From Haloplanus sp. CK5-1 (GTDB lineage: Archaea > Halobacteriota > Halobacteria > Halobacteriales > Haloferacaceae), in NCBI RefSeq assembly GCF_037201915.1, contig NZ_CP147505.1:2666001-2730000 (forward strand): a stretch of 64,000 nucleotides of DNA, read 5' to 3'. This document shows positions 43,272 through 51,218 of this stretch, in pieces. The translations under genes and the position numbers were made by a program. The notes under the pieces were generated by a model. The model searched no databases and was not told where the DNA came from. It saw only the letters and a program-made list of their open reading frames with translations. Position 1 is the first letter of the stretch; each line of letters starts with the position of its first letter.

Positions 43272-44563
43272 CGGTCGCCCTCCAGTGCGGTGAGCGCGTC
43301 GAGCGACTCGCGTTCGCGGGCGAGCCGTGCGGTTCCGCCCTCCAGCACGACTTCCGCCGGACGGGGGCGAGAGTTGTACGTACTCGCCATCTCGTAGCCG
43401 TACGCGCCGGCGTTGCCGAGGGCGAGCAGGTCGCCGCGTTCGGGGGTCGGGAGCGGTCGCTCCTCGCAGAACAGATCCGCCGTCTCGCAGACGGGGCCGG
43501 CGACGGTGACCGGGAGCTCCGCCCGGCCGTCGGCTGCGAGGTTCCGGATGGCGTGGTAGGCGTCGTACATCGCCGGGCGCAACAGGGTCGTCATGCCGGC
43601 GTCGACACCGGCGACGACCCCGCTCTCGTCCCCGCCGCCCTCCTTCACCGTGTTCACTCGCGTCAGGAGGACGCCCGCGTCGGCGACGACGTAGCGGCCG
43701 GGTTCGACGGCGAGGACGGCGTCAACCTCGCCAAGCGCCTCGCGGGTGGCGTCGGCGACGGCCGCGATGTCCAGGGGCGGTTCGGCCTCGCGGTAGGGGA
43801 CGCCGAAGCCGCCGCCGACGTCGACGAACTCCAGGTCGCCCACCTCGCGGGCGAGTTCGCCCATCCGCGCGACGAGTTCGCGGTGGGCGTCCAGGTCGTC
43901 GCCGGAGATGCCGCTCCCGGCGTGGGCGTGGATGCCGACCACGTCGAAGTCGGCACGGGCGTCGGCCAGAAGCCCGGGGACGCGGTCGTACGGGACGCCG
44001 AACTTGGCGTGGCCGCCGGTCGTCACCTTCTCGTGGTGGCCGGCCCCGACGCCGGGGTTCACTCGGACCGCGAGTCGGCCGTCGAAGCCACGGGAACGGA
44101 GGCGGTCGAGCGTGTCGGCCGCGCCGGCGACGACGGTCAGGTCGGCCCCGTCACGCCAGCGGTCGAGGACGATATCGAGGTCCCCACTCGGCGGGTTGAC
44201 AGCCGTGTACTGCACCTCGCGCCCCTCGAAACCGGCGTCGAGGGCGCGAACCACCTCGCCGGCGGAGGCACACTCGGCACCGAGGCCGGCCTCTCGGACC
44301 GTCCGGAGGACGGCCCGACCGGTGTGGGCCTTGACGGCGTAGCGTACGTCCGCGTCGCCGTCCTCGTCACCCGCGTCGAACGCCCGACGCAGACGAATCG
44401 CGTTCTCCCGCACTCGGTCGAGGTCGGTGACGTACAGCGGTGTGCCGTGTTCGGCCGCCAGCCCCCGCAAGTCGGGGGCCGTCCAGTCGGCGAGGCGTCG
44501 TACGGCGGGACCCGTCGGCCCGTCCGTGGCGTCCGCAGCGTCGCCGACCGCCTCCTCGCTCAT
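43268..44563 (-). CDS. lysA: Diaminopimelate decarboxylase
   Basis: A 431-residue PLP enzyme for the last step of lysine synthesis. The PLP Lys is in VRYAVKAHTG (about residue 84), and HAHAGSGIS, FVDVGGGFG, EPGRYVVADAG and CETADLFCEERPL complete the fold type III active site. ATG 44563 overlaps the dapD stop by 4 nt. It is in the middle of the operon, before dapF. Confidence 0.95.
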   Translation of the reverse strand: MSEEAVGDAADATDGPTGPAVRRLADWTAPDLRGLAAEHGTPLYVTDLDRVRENAIRLRRAFDAGDEDGDADVRYAVKAHTGRAVLRTVREAGLGAECASAGEVVRALDAGFEGREVQYTAVNPPSGDLDIVLDRWRDGADLTVVAGAADTLDRLRSRGFDGRLAVRVNPGVGAGHHEKVTTGGHAKFGVPYDRVPGLLADARADFDVVGIHAHAGSGISGDDLDAHRELVARMGELAREVGDLEFVDVGGGFGVPYREAEPPLDIAAVADATREALGEVDAVLAVEPGRYVVADAGVLLTRVNTVKEGGGDESGVVAGVDAGMTTLLRPAMYDAYHAIRNLAADGRAELPVTVAGPVCETADLFCEERPLPTPERGDLLALGNAGAYGYEMASTYNSRPRPAEVVLEGGTARLARERESLDALTALEGDR

Positions 44564-45393
44564 TCCCGGAGCGCCTCCTCCCGCCTCGTGGCATCCCGCG
44601 TCTCGGCCTCGATGTCCATCGCGACGACGGCGGGCTTGTACGCTCCGCCCGCGAACAGGTCGTGGTCGCCGATGGAGGACTCCACCATCCGGGTGAACGC
44701 CCGGCGCTCGGGCGGCAGACGGCCGTAGACGACTTCCTCCTCGACGAGGTCGTAGACGGGGATGCGCGGCGAGAGGAGCGTGTTCTCGCCGACGACGGTG
44801 TTCTCGCCGACGACGAACCCGGAGGTGACCCGGCACCCCGCTCCGAGCGAGGCGCCGTCCTCGACGATCACCGGCGCGTCCTCGACGGGTTCGAGGACGC
44901 CGCCGATCAGCGTGTTCGCGCCGAGTTTGACGCCCTCGCCGATCTGAGCACAGGAGCCGACGGTGTCACAGGAGTCGACCAGCGTCCCGTCGCCGACGTG
45001 TGCGCCGACGTTGACGAAGGAGGGGCTCATCATGATGCAGTCGCTCCCGAGGTACGCCCCGCGTCGGATCGTCGTGCCGTCGGGCGTGTTTCGGGTGCCG
45101 CGCTCCCCGAGGTCGGTCGTCTCCCGCAGGGGGAGGACGTCGTGGTAGTCGACGCCGCCGTACCCGCGGGCCTCGGTCGGCCGGAGGCCGAAGTTGAGCA
45201 GGATGCCACGCTTGACCCACTCGTTGACCTCCCACTCCCCGCCGCGCTTCTCGGCGGCGCGAACCTCGCCCGCCTCGAGGGCGTCGAGGAAGGCGTCGAG
45301 GGTCGCACGGTCGTCGTCGGTCGCCGTCTCGGCGTCGACGGCGTCGTCGTCGTAGCGGTGCCACAGGTCGGATACGTCGGATTGGAGCGTCAT
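44560..45393 (-). CDS. dapD: Tetrahydrodipicolinate N-succinyltransferase
   Basis: A 277-residue left-handed beta-helix enzyme that adds succinate to tetrahydrodipicolinate. The hexapeptide repeats (residues about 100-215: GAYLGSDCIMMSPSFVNVGA, GDGTLVDSC, GEGVKLGANTLIGG, GENTVVGENTLL) and the N-terminal helical domain are typical. It lies between dapB and lysA with 4-nt overlaps at both ends. Its presence shows that the succinylase variant of the lysine pathway is used. Confidence 0.94.
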   Translation of the reverse strand: MTLQSDVSDLWHRYDDDAVDAETATDDDRATLDAFLDALEAGEVRAAEKRGGEWEVNEWVKRGILLNFGLRPTEARGYGGVDYHDVLPLRETTDLGERGTRNTPDGTTIRRGAYLGSDCIMMSPSFVNVGAHVGDGTLVDSCDTVGSCAQIGEGVKLGANTLIGGVLEPVEDAPVIVEDGASLGAGCRVTSGFVVGENTVVGENTLLSPRIPVYDLVEEEVVYGRLPPERRAFTRMVESSIGDHDLFAGGAYKPAVVAMDIEAETRDATRREEALRE

Positions 45394-46178
45394 AGCATGT
45401 CCTCGAAGTCGTACGCGCCGGCCGGTCGGCCGGTCAGCCACTCGGCAGCGTCGAGCGCACCCTCGGCGAAGACGCCGCGGGACTCGGCGCGGTGCGTGAG
45501 CGTCAGCACCTCGTGGTTCCCCGCAAGTAGTAGTTCGTGTTCCCCGGTCACGTCGCCGGCCCGGCGGGCGTGGACCCCCACCTCGCCGTCCTCGCGGGGC
45601 TGTTCGCCCTTGCGGCCGTGGACGCGGTCGCTCCCGTCGGACTCCGTCCGACTCCCCGAGGAGCGTGGCTCCTCGCGCACCTCGTCCACGTCGTCCAGAA
45701 TCGTCAGCGCGGTGCCCGAGGGGGCGTCCCGCTTGCGGTTGTGGTGGGTCTCGGTGAGTTCGACGTCGTACGCCGGCACCGCGGCGACGGCCTCGCGGAT
45801 CGCTCGCCGGAGCGCCGCCACGCCGCGAGCGAAGTTGGCCGCGCGGAGGACGGGCGTCGACTCGGCGGCGGCCGCGACGCGGTCGAGTTGCGCATCGGAG
45901 AAGCCCGTGGTGCCGACGACGGCCGCGACGCCCGCCTCGGCGCAGGCCTCGACGTAGCGCACGCTCGGGTCGGGGACGGTGAAGTCGACCAGGACGTCCG
46001 GGTCGCGTTCGTCCAGTAGACGGGGCAGGTCGGCCTCGTCCTCGACGTCGTACCCTTCGACCGAGTCGACTGGCGAGCGGTTGACCGCGAGGGCGACTTC
46101 GACCCCGTCGCGGTCGCTCGCCGCCGCGAGCACCTCCCGGCCCATGTGGCCGCCGGCACCGGTGACCGCGAGACGCAT
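45390..46178 (-). CDS. dapB: 4-hydroxy-tetrahydrodipicolinate reductase
   Basis: A 262-residue NAD(P)H enzyme. The nucleotide site is VTGAGGHMGREVL, VDFTVPD and VGTTGFSDAQLD, the catalytic loop ETHHNRKRDAPSGTA is complete, and GDVTGEHELLLAG follows. Start ATG 46178 overlaps the dapA stop by one base. Between SGTA and the next conserved block is an in-frame insertion with the sequence [15 protein letters not shown], encoded by two perfect hairpins (45636-45674); it is described separately. The catalytic residues are intact, so the enzyme should be active. Confidence 0.94.
   Translation of the reverse strand: MRLAVTGAGGHMGREVLAAASDRDGVEVALAVNRSPVDSVEGYDVEDEADLPRLLDERDPDVLVDFTVPDPSVRYVEACAEAGVAAVVGTTGFSDAQLDRVAAAAESTPVLRAANFARGVAALRRAIREAVAAVPAYDVELTETHHNRKRDAPSGTALTILDDVDEVREEPRSSGSRTESDGSDRVHGRKGEQPREDGEVGVHARRAGDVTGEHELLLAGNHEVLTLTHRAESRGVFAEGALDAAEWLTGRPAGAYDFEDML
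45636..45674 (-). repeat. Double-hairpin insertion element in dapB
   Basis: Two perfect hairpins with 7-bp stems and 3-nt loops lie side by side: GTCGGAC-TCC-GTCCGAC (45636-45652) and GAGGAGC-GTG-GCTCCTC (45658-45674). Read on the coding strand they give [13 protein letters not shown]. The same order and the octapeptide SSGSRTES recur at 58192-58225. Confidence 0.7.
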
Positions 46179-47080
46179 CACCCGTCGACCTCCAGCGGTT
46201 CGAGGTCCGCGAGGACGGCTTCGAGGTCGGCGCGGTACTCCTCCGAGAGGCGGGTGAGCGGCGAGCGGACGTTGCCCGGCCCGTAGCCGCGGATGGCCAT
46301 CGCCTCGTTGACCGGGATGGGGTTGGTCTCCCAGAACAGCGCGCGCATCAGCGGACCGAGGTCGTGGTGGACCTCCCGGGCGCGTTCGTAGTCGTCGTCG
46401 AGCGCCGAGTGGACCATCTCGACGGTCCGCTCGGGTTCGATATTGGCGACGACGCTGATGGTGCCCCGGCCGCCGACCGAGAGAGTCGGCAGGATGAGGC
46501 CGTCGTCGCCGGCGAGGACGGCGAACTCCTCGTCTCGGGTGCGCTCGACGACTTCGGAGACCTGCGCGAGGTCGCCACTCGCGGCCTTGTACCCCCGGAT
46601 GTTGGGGTGGGCGGCCAGTTCGACCGCCGTGTCGACCTCGATGTTCCGGCCGGTTCGCCCGGGGACGTTGTAGACGATCTGGGGCACGTCCACCTCGTCG
46701 GCGATGGTCCGGTAGTGGTCGTACATTCCCGCCGGTTCGGGCTTGTTGTAGTACGGCGAGATGAGGAGGAGGGCGTCGGCCCCGGCGTCCGCGGAGCGAC
46801 GGGAGAGCGAGAGCGCTTCGCGGGTGTTGTTCGACCCGGATCCGGCGATGACGGGCACGCGGTCGCCGACGGCGTCGATGACCGCTTCGACTACCTCGAT
46901 GTGTTCGTCGTGGGAGAGGGTCGCGCTCTCGCCGGTGGAGCCGACGGGGACGAGGCCGTCGACGCCGGCGTCGGCGAGACGTCGGGCGTCGGTCCGGAGC
47001 GTCTGGAAGTCGATACTGCCGTCCTCGTGGAACGGCGTCGTCATGGCGGGGTAGACCCCGCGGAACTCGGATAGCGTCAT
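46178..47080 (-). CDS. dapA: 4-hydroxy-tetrahydrodipicolinate synthase
   Basis: A 300-residue class I aldolase-type enzyme that condenses pyruvate with aspartate semialdehyde and starts the lysine branch. The Schiff-base Lys is in RGYKAASGDL (about residue 163) and the Tyr in QIVYNVPGRTG; the loop VPVGSTGESATLSHDEH is complete. First gene of the dapA-dapB-dapD-lysA-dapF-dapE operon; ATG 47080. Confidence 0.95.
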   Translation of the reverse strand: MTLSEFRGVYPAMTTPFHEDGSIDFQTLRTDARRLADAGVDGLVPVGSTGESATLSHDEHIEVVEAVIDAVGDRVPVIAGSGSNNTREALSLSRRSADAGADALLLISPYYNKPEPAGMYDHYRTIADEVDVPQIVYNVPGRTGRNIEVDTAVELAAHPNIRGYKAASGDLAQVSEVVERTRDEEFAVLAGDDGLILPTLSVGGRGTISVVANIEPERTVEMVHSALDDDYERAREVHHDLGPLMRALFWETNPIPVNEAMAIRGYGPGNVRSPLTRLSEEYRADLEAVLADLEPLEVDG

Positions 47081-47323
47081 TTGCTTTGGATGGGGTGGCT
47101 GCGCTGTTAGTCGTGTCGGAACTGGGCCGGCCGGAGAGCGCCCGGGACGGGGTCGCTACGCCCGCCGCGAGCGAGGCTACCGGCCGCGTTTCTTCAGGAG
47201 AGTCACGAGGCCACGCGCCGCTGGCGAACCGTCGGCGACGACCGGGACGCGAGGCCGGATCACAGTACCAAACGGACGGTGAACGGATTTATACTTTGTG
47301 TCCGAGCGAGCTCCCGCCACCAA
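47081..47323. other. Intergenic region upstream of dapA
   Basis: A 243-nt region without a visible gene. It should hold the lysine-operon promoter on the minus strand. A TATA-like GGATTTATACTTTG (about 47286-47299) lies in it, but its orientation and partner are unclear. Confidence 0.35.
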
Positions 47324-47581
47324 CTACTCGTCGCCGTCGGACTGCCCCGGTTCCCCCACCGCCTCGACCGGCAAGACGTCCCCGAGTTCGGACTGCAGTT
47401 CGTCCGGGCCGTGGAAGGCGTCGCTCCCCATCTCCGAGACCAGTTCGCCCAAGTTCGCCTCGCTGTCGGCGAAGGTCACCGTCACGTCGACCAGTTCGGC
47501 CGCGGCGTCGTCCCGAGTGACCGGAAATTCGAGCCGCTCGAACGTCGACTCGACCCGGCTCAGTTTCACGCGTTCGCCCAT
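47324..47581 (-). CDS. Haloarchaeal DUF5789-type small protein
   Basis: An 85-residue protein starting MGERVKLSRVESTFERLEFP (ATG 47581). It has an alternating helix-strand pattern (RDDAAAELVDVTVTFADSE) and a C-terminal acidic tail, as in the DUF5789 family (from memory). No function is known. It is located between dapA and the enoyl-CoA hydratase gene, on the minus strand. Confidence 0.72.
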   Translation of the reverse strand: MGERVKLSRVESTFERLEFPVTRDDAAAELVDVTVTFADSEANLGELVSEMGSDAFHGPDELQSELGDVLPVEAVGEPGQSDGDE

Positions 47582-47659
47582 ACCCCGGGGTTCGACCTCG
47601 GGACACTTAGTGGTGAGCACACGCCGCCGTTCGGGGCGGCACCGCGTCGGCGGCCCCGA

Positions 47660-48433
47660 CTACTCGAACTCCGGATCGCGCTTCTCGACGAACGCCGCCA
47701 TCCCCTCGCGCTGGTCGTGCGTACCGAACAGGCCGCTCCACGCCCGCCGCTCGACGGTCATCGCGCCCTCGCCGCCGGCCTCGTGGTAGGCGTTGAGCGC
47801 CTCCTTGGCGGCGTAGAGGGCGTGGCGCGGCTTGGCCGCGAGTTCGGCCGCCATCTCGTCGACGTGGTCGTACAGGTCGTCGTGCGCGACCACCTCCCCG
47901 ATCAGTCCCCGCTCGTAGGCGTCGGACGCGTCGAGTCGGTCACCGAAGAAGATCAGTCGCCGCGCCGTCTCGTCGGAGACGAGCCGCTGGAGGAGTTGCG
48001 TACCGCCCCACCCCGGGATGATGCCGAGGTCGATCTCCGTCTGTCCGATGACGGCCCGCTCGCTCGCCACGCGGAGGTCGCAGGCGAGCGCGAACTCACA
48101 GCCGCCGCCGAAGGCGTAGCCGTTGATGGCAGCGATGGTGACGCCGGGGAACTCCCGGAGGTCGCGGACGACTCCCTGTCCCCGCTCGGCGTAGGCGAGT
48201 GCCTCCGGCGTCGAGAACTCTTTCATGTAGTCGATGTCCGCGCCCGCGATGAAGGCGTCGTCGCCGGCCCCGGTGAGAACCAGGACACGCGCCGCTTCGC
48301 TCTCGGCCTCGGCGATGGCCGACTCGATTTCTCCCAGCGTTTCGGTGTTCATGGCGTTCAGCGCGTCGGGTCGGTCGACGGTCAGCCGGGCGACGCCGCC
48401 GTCGACATCGAGGGTGACGGTGTTCCAAGACAC
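47660..48433 (-). CDS. Enoyl-CoA hydratase/isomerase family protein
   Basis: A 257-residue crotonase-fold enzyme. It has the oxyanion-hole GADIDYMKEF and AAINGYAFGGGCEFALACD, and the catalytic-Glu regions EIDLGIIPGWGG. It should hydrate a short or medium enoyl-CoA in fatty-acid oxidation. GTG 48433 was chosen because homologues start near SWNTVTLDVDGG; longer reading into the divergent gap has no similarity. Confidence 0.88.
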   Translation of the reverse strand: MSWNTVTLDVDGGVARLTVDRPDALNAMNTETLGEIESAIAEAESEAARVLVLTGAGDDAFIAGADIDYMKEFSTPEALAYAERGQGVVRDLREFPGVTIAAINGYAFGGGCEFALACDLRVASERAVIGQTEIDLGIIPGWGGTQLLQRLVSDETARRLIFFGDRLDASDAYERGLIGEVVAHDDLYDHVDEMAAELAAKPRHALYAAKEALNAYHEAGGEGAMTVERRAWSGLFGTHDQREGMAAFVEKRDPEFE

Positions 48434-48530
48434 GCCCGAGTCGACGGGAGCCAAGAGGTTAATCGTTCGGGGTCTGCGGGTCCGTCGGCGAACGGAACAC
48501 GCATATGGGCGTCGCCCGAACCGCACGGCG

Positions 48531-49022
48531 ATGACACTGTCGGAGGAGGAACGCGACCGGCTGGCGGACATCGTCCGCCTCCAGCCGACGAAGAACAACG
48601 AACTACAGGAACGGTGGGGACTCGAGGGTGGGAGCGAGGTCCACTCGTACCTCGAGGACCACCTCGGCGACTACTACTACCGCAACGAGAACAGCTACAT
48701 CTGCGCGACGCCGGAGGCGGCCGACCTCGTCGACGTCGAACCGGGCGTCGAAGGCGACGATGACGGCGTGCAGGTGATCCGCGTCCCGGAGCTCGAAGCG
48801 CAGGTGTTCGAGGTCGTCGCCGGGCCCGACGACCGCTCCGAGAGCGTCGTGAGCGTCCTCCAGAGCGTCCGGGATGCGTTCGACACCGACCCCGGCGTGG
48901 ACGCAGTCCGGGAGGCGCTGGGCAACCTCCGGCGCAAGGGTGTCGTCGAAACCGTCTACCGAACCGTCCCGACCTACAAACTCGCGGTCGACCGCGAGGG
49001 CGTCGCGGTCGAGGTCGTCTGA
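48531..49022 (+). CDS. DUF5797-type haloarchaeal protein
   Basis: A 163-residue protein. The N-terminal half (EEERDRLADIVRLQPTKNNE, then LQERWGLEGGSEVHSYLEDHL) resembles a winged helix, and the C-terminal half contains AVREALGNLRRKGVVETVYRT. It belongs to a haloarchaeal conserved family annotated DUF5797 (from memory). It is divergent from the enoyl-CoA hydratase gene. Possibly a regulator, unproven. Confidence 0.77.
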   Translation: MTLSEEERDRLADIVRLQPTKNNELQERWGLEGGSEVHSYLEDHLGDYYYRNENSYICATPEAADLVDVEPGVEGDDDGVQVIRVPELEAQVFEVVAGPDDRSESVVSVLQSVRDAFDTDPGVDAVREALGNLRRKGVVETVYRTVPTYKLAVDREGVAVEVV

Positions 49023-49029
49023 CCGTCCG

Positions 49030-50031
49030 TCACTCCCCGTTTAGCCCGCGCTGCCGTCGCCGTCGCCGGGCCAGAAGCCGTTGGATTCCCTTACCCGGCC
49101 CACCCTCGATCGGCCACCCGCGGGTCCGCCACGCGGGGGGTTCGGGTTCGAACCCCGGACAGGACCCGGCACACTCCACGGCGGTCTGGTGGCACTTCTT
49201 CTCGGCACACCACGGGACGAACGCCCCAGCCCGCTCGCGGAGTTCGAACCACCGGCAGTCGGGGCGCATCGTCCCGACGTACGACCGCCAACCCGACCCG
49301 TAGGCCCGCTCGGCGAGTTCCAGTCGTTTGTCGGCCCGGTCGTCCGGCGGCGACGACGCCTCGGCGTCGGGATCCAGCGTCGCGGGGTGCCACGCGACCC
49401 GCGAGTCGACGCCGTCGCCGTCGAACTCGAGGGCGAGGACGCCGGCCTCGACGGGCAGGTCCTCCAAGAGAGCGGGTTCGGCCGTCTCGCCCGTGGCGGC
49501 GGTGGCGACCCACACCTCGTCGGCGAGTGCGGTCGAGACGTCGTGGTCGAGTTGGTCGGCGAGCGCCCGCGCCGCACTCGCCGAGAGGTCGGGCTTGTTC
49601 TCGACGGCGACGAGGCGACACACCCAGTCGGGGTAGGACGCGACCCGCCGGATCTGGATGCGGTTGCCGTCCCGTCGGGTGTCGACGACGCCGCGCGCGT
49701 CGGCGCGGTGGACCGCGGCGCGGACGTACCGCCACGGGTAGCCGGGGTCGGGGAGCGCGTCGCGGTACCACGCCCAGTCGGCGGGGGCGTTGCGGACGAC
49801 GTGGAGCAGATCCGAATCGAGCGTCCGCTCGCCGAAGGCCGCGCGGGCGGCGAGGCCCTCGGGGTCGGCCTCAACGACGACGGTGTCCCAGCGGCGGTTC
49901 CGGGTGCCGAGTTGGCGGGCGACGACCGGGACGGCCTCGGTCTCGCGGTCGGGCGGCCACACGCGTTCGGCCCACCGGCAGGTGACGAGTTCGAAGCCGA
50001 ACTCGGCGTCGCCGGGCGCGCCGTCGATCAC
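49030..50031 (-). CDS. DUF5787-type haloarchaeal protein
   Basis: A 333-residue protein. The N-terminus VIDGAPGDAEFGFELVTC (GTG 50031) and KPDLSASAARALADQLDHDV match a haloarchaeal conserved family annotated DUF5787 (from memory). The central part has features of a PD-(D/E)xK-like fold (VAVENKPDLS), and there are C-terminal cysteines (WCAEKKCHQTAVECAGSCPG), perhaps a zinc or iron-sulfur site. The function is unknown. It lies 31 nt after the NUDIX gene on the same strand. Confidence 0.78.
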   Translation of the reverse strand: MIDGAPGDAEFGFELVTCRWAERVWPPDRETEAVPVVARQLGTRNRRWDTVVVEADPEGLAARAAFGERTLDSDLLHVVRNAPADWAWYRDALPDPGYPWRYVRAAVHRADARGVVDTRRDGNRIQIRRVASYPDWVCRLVAVENKPDLSASAARALADQLDHDVSTALADEVWVATAATGETAEPALLEDLPVEAGVLALEFDGDGVDSRVAWHPATLDPDAEASSPPDDRADKRLELAERAYGSGWRSYVGTMRPDCRWFELRERAGAFVPWCAEKKCHQTAVECAGSCPGFEPEPPAWRTRGWPIEGGPGKGIQRLLARRRRRQRGLNGE

Positions 50032-50062
50032 GGCCGGTCGACGGCGTCGTGGGGCGGCATCG

Positions 50063-50524
50063 TCACCCGATGTACGTCCGTTCGCCCGCCTCCGTCTCGG
50101 GGTCGACGAGTTCGTCCAAGTAGTCGTGGGCGTCCTCGAGTATCTCCCGCGGGCCGTCCTGTGTGATCGTGTTGATCGCTTGGTCGTAGTCCCGCCACTG
50201 TAGGTCGCGGTGCTCGGTCGAGAGCTCCGCACTCGCCTCGAACGAGCGGGCGATGAACAGGTGGACCGTCTTGTGGATGGTGTTGCCGCCGGCCTCGAAC
50301 ACGTAGTCGTACTCCTCGCGGAAGCCGTCGATGAGCCGGAAATCCTCGATCCCGGCCTCCTCGGTGACTTCTCTGATCGCTGTCTGCTGAAGCTCCTCGT
50401 CACCCTCGACCCCGCCCTTGGGGAACTCCCAGTCGCCGGGACGGCTCTTCAGGAGGAGATACTCCCGTTCACCGCGGGTGTCGCGAAAGAGGATGGCTCC
50501 AGCACTGGTCGCTTCGACCGTCAT
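50063..50524 (-). CDS. NUDIX hydrolase (bis(5'-nucleosyl)-tetraphosphatase type)
   Basis: A 153-residue pyrophosphohydrolase. The NUDIX box GGVEGDEELQQTAIREVTEE is complete (residues about 37-58, ending EEAGI), and the N-terminus AGAILFRDTRGEREYLLLKS with DWEFPKGG is typical of the Ap4A hydrolase subgroup. It would remove diadenosine polyphosphates or other nucleotide damage products. Start ATG 50524. Confidence 0.92.
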   Translation of the reverse strand: MTVEATSAGAILFRDTRGEREYLLLKSRPGDWEFPKGGVEGDEELQQTAIREVTEEAGIEDFRLIDGFREEYDYVFEAGGNTIHKTVHLFIARSFEASAELSTEHRDLQWRDYDQAINTITQDGPREILEDAHDYLDELVDPETEAGERTYIG

Positions 50525-50622
50525 TACCGGCCATATACGGTCACGGGTTAATAGAATATCGGACGGGGACGAGCCCGGACGGGTGCGCTTTTGACCTTCG
50601 AGCGCGCACCGGTGTAGTAACG

Positions 50623-50955
50623 ATGGCCTTCGTGACCAAACTCAGCTTTCAAAGTGGGGATCGAGAGGTACTCGAATCGCTCGTCACCGACCTCAAGCGG
50701 ATGGTCGAGCGCAAGGGCGCGGAGTGTAAGGGCCCTCACTCGGCACCGCCCGAACACCTCACCGTCCCGCAGTATCGAACCCTCCAGCCCGGCGATCAGT
50801 ACCCCTCGTGGGAGTACACGTCCTACTCGCGGCGGCTGGAGATCCACGGCAACGACGAGGTGGCTCGACGGATCGGCCACATGGAGTTTCCCGAGAGCGT
50901 CCACGTCGAGATCGAAGTCGATCGAAAGAAACCGCTCGGCCACCGAAACGGCTAG
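50623..50955 (+). CDS. S10-like (uS10/mL48 family) protein
   Basis: A 110-residue protein resembling ribosomal protein uS10: AFVTKLSFQSGDREVLESLV, LKRMVERKGAECKGPHSAPP, and PSWEYTSYSRRLEIHG. Because the standard archaeal rpsJ sits in the EF-1alpha operon, this isolated copy is likely the haloarchaeal uS10-like paralogue, not the ribosomal one. Role unknown, perhaps ribosome- or RNA-related. Confidence 0.78.
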   Translation: MAFVTKLSFQSGDREVLESLVTDLKRMVERKGAECKGPHSAPPEHLTVPQYRTLQPGDQYPSWEYTSYSRRLEIHGNDEVARRIGHMEFPESVHVEIEVDRKKPLGHRNG

Positions 50956-51218
50956 AACGCGCTCTCGCCCACCTTCGCTACGAACGTCGCTTCACCGGTG
51001 GCGTCGCCGTCGTCGAACTCGGTGATCCGGATGCGACACTGCGTGTCGACGTACTCCGGGTCGGCGTCCGGCACCCGGATGATCGTGTCGCCGACTCGGG
51101 CGACGACGGTACCGTTCTCCACGCCGGTCAGGAACACCTCTATCTCGTCGTCGACGTCGAACGACGGCCGACTGGTGCGGAACGACCAGCCCCGCAGATA
51201 CTTGCCGAGGAGGCTCAT
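50952..51218 (-). CDS. Small TRAM-like protein
   Basis: An 88-residue protein. The beta-rich stretch (VDDEIEVFLTGVENGTVVAR, then VGDTIIRVPDA and RIRITEFDDGDATGEATFVA) resembles the RNA-binding TRAM barrel of haloarchaeal proteins. It overlaps the NhaC stop by 4 nt and the S10-like stop (convergent) by 4 nt. It may be an RNA chaperone, but that is only inferred from the fold. Confidence 0.7.
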   Translation of the reverse strand: MSLLGKYLRGWSFRTSRPSFDVDDEIEVFLTGVENGTVVARVGDTIIRVPDADPEYVDTQCRIRITEFDDGDATGEATFVAKVGESAF

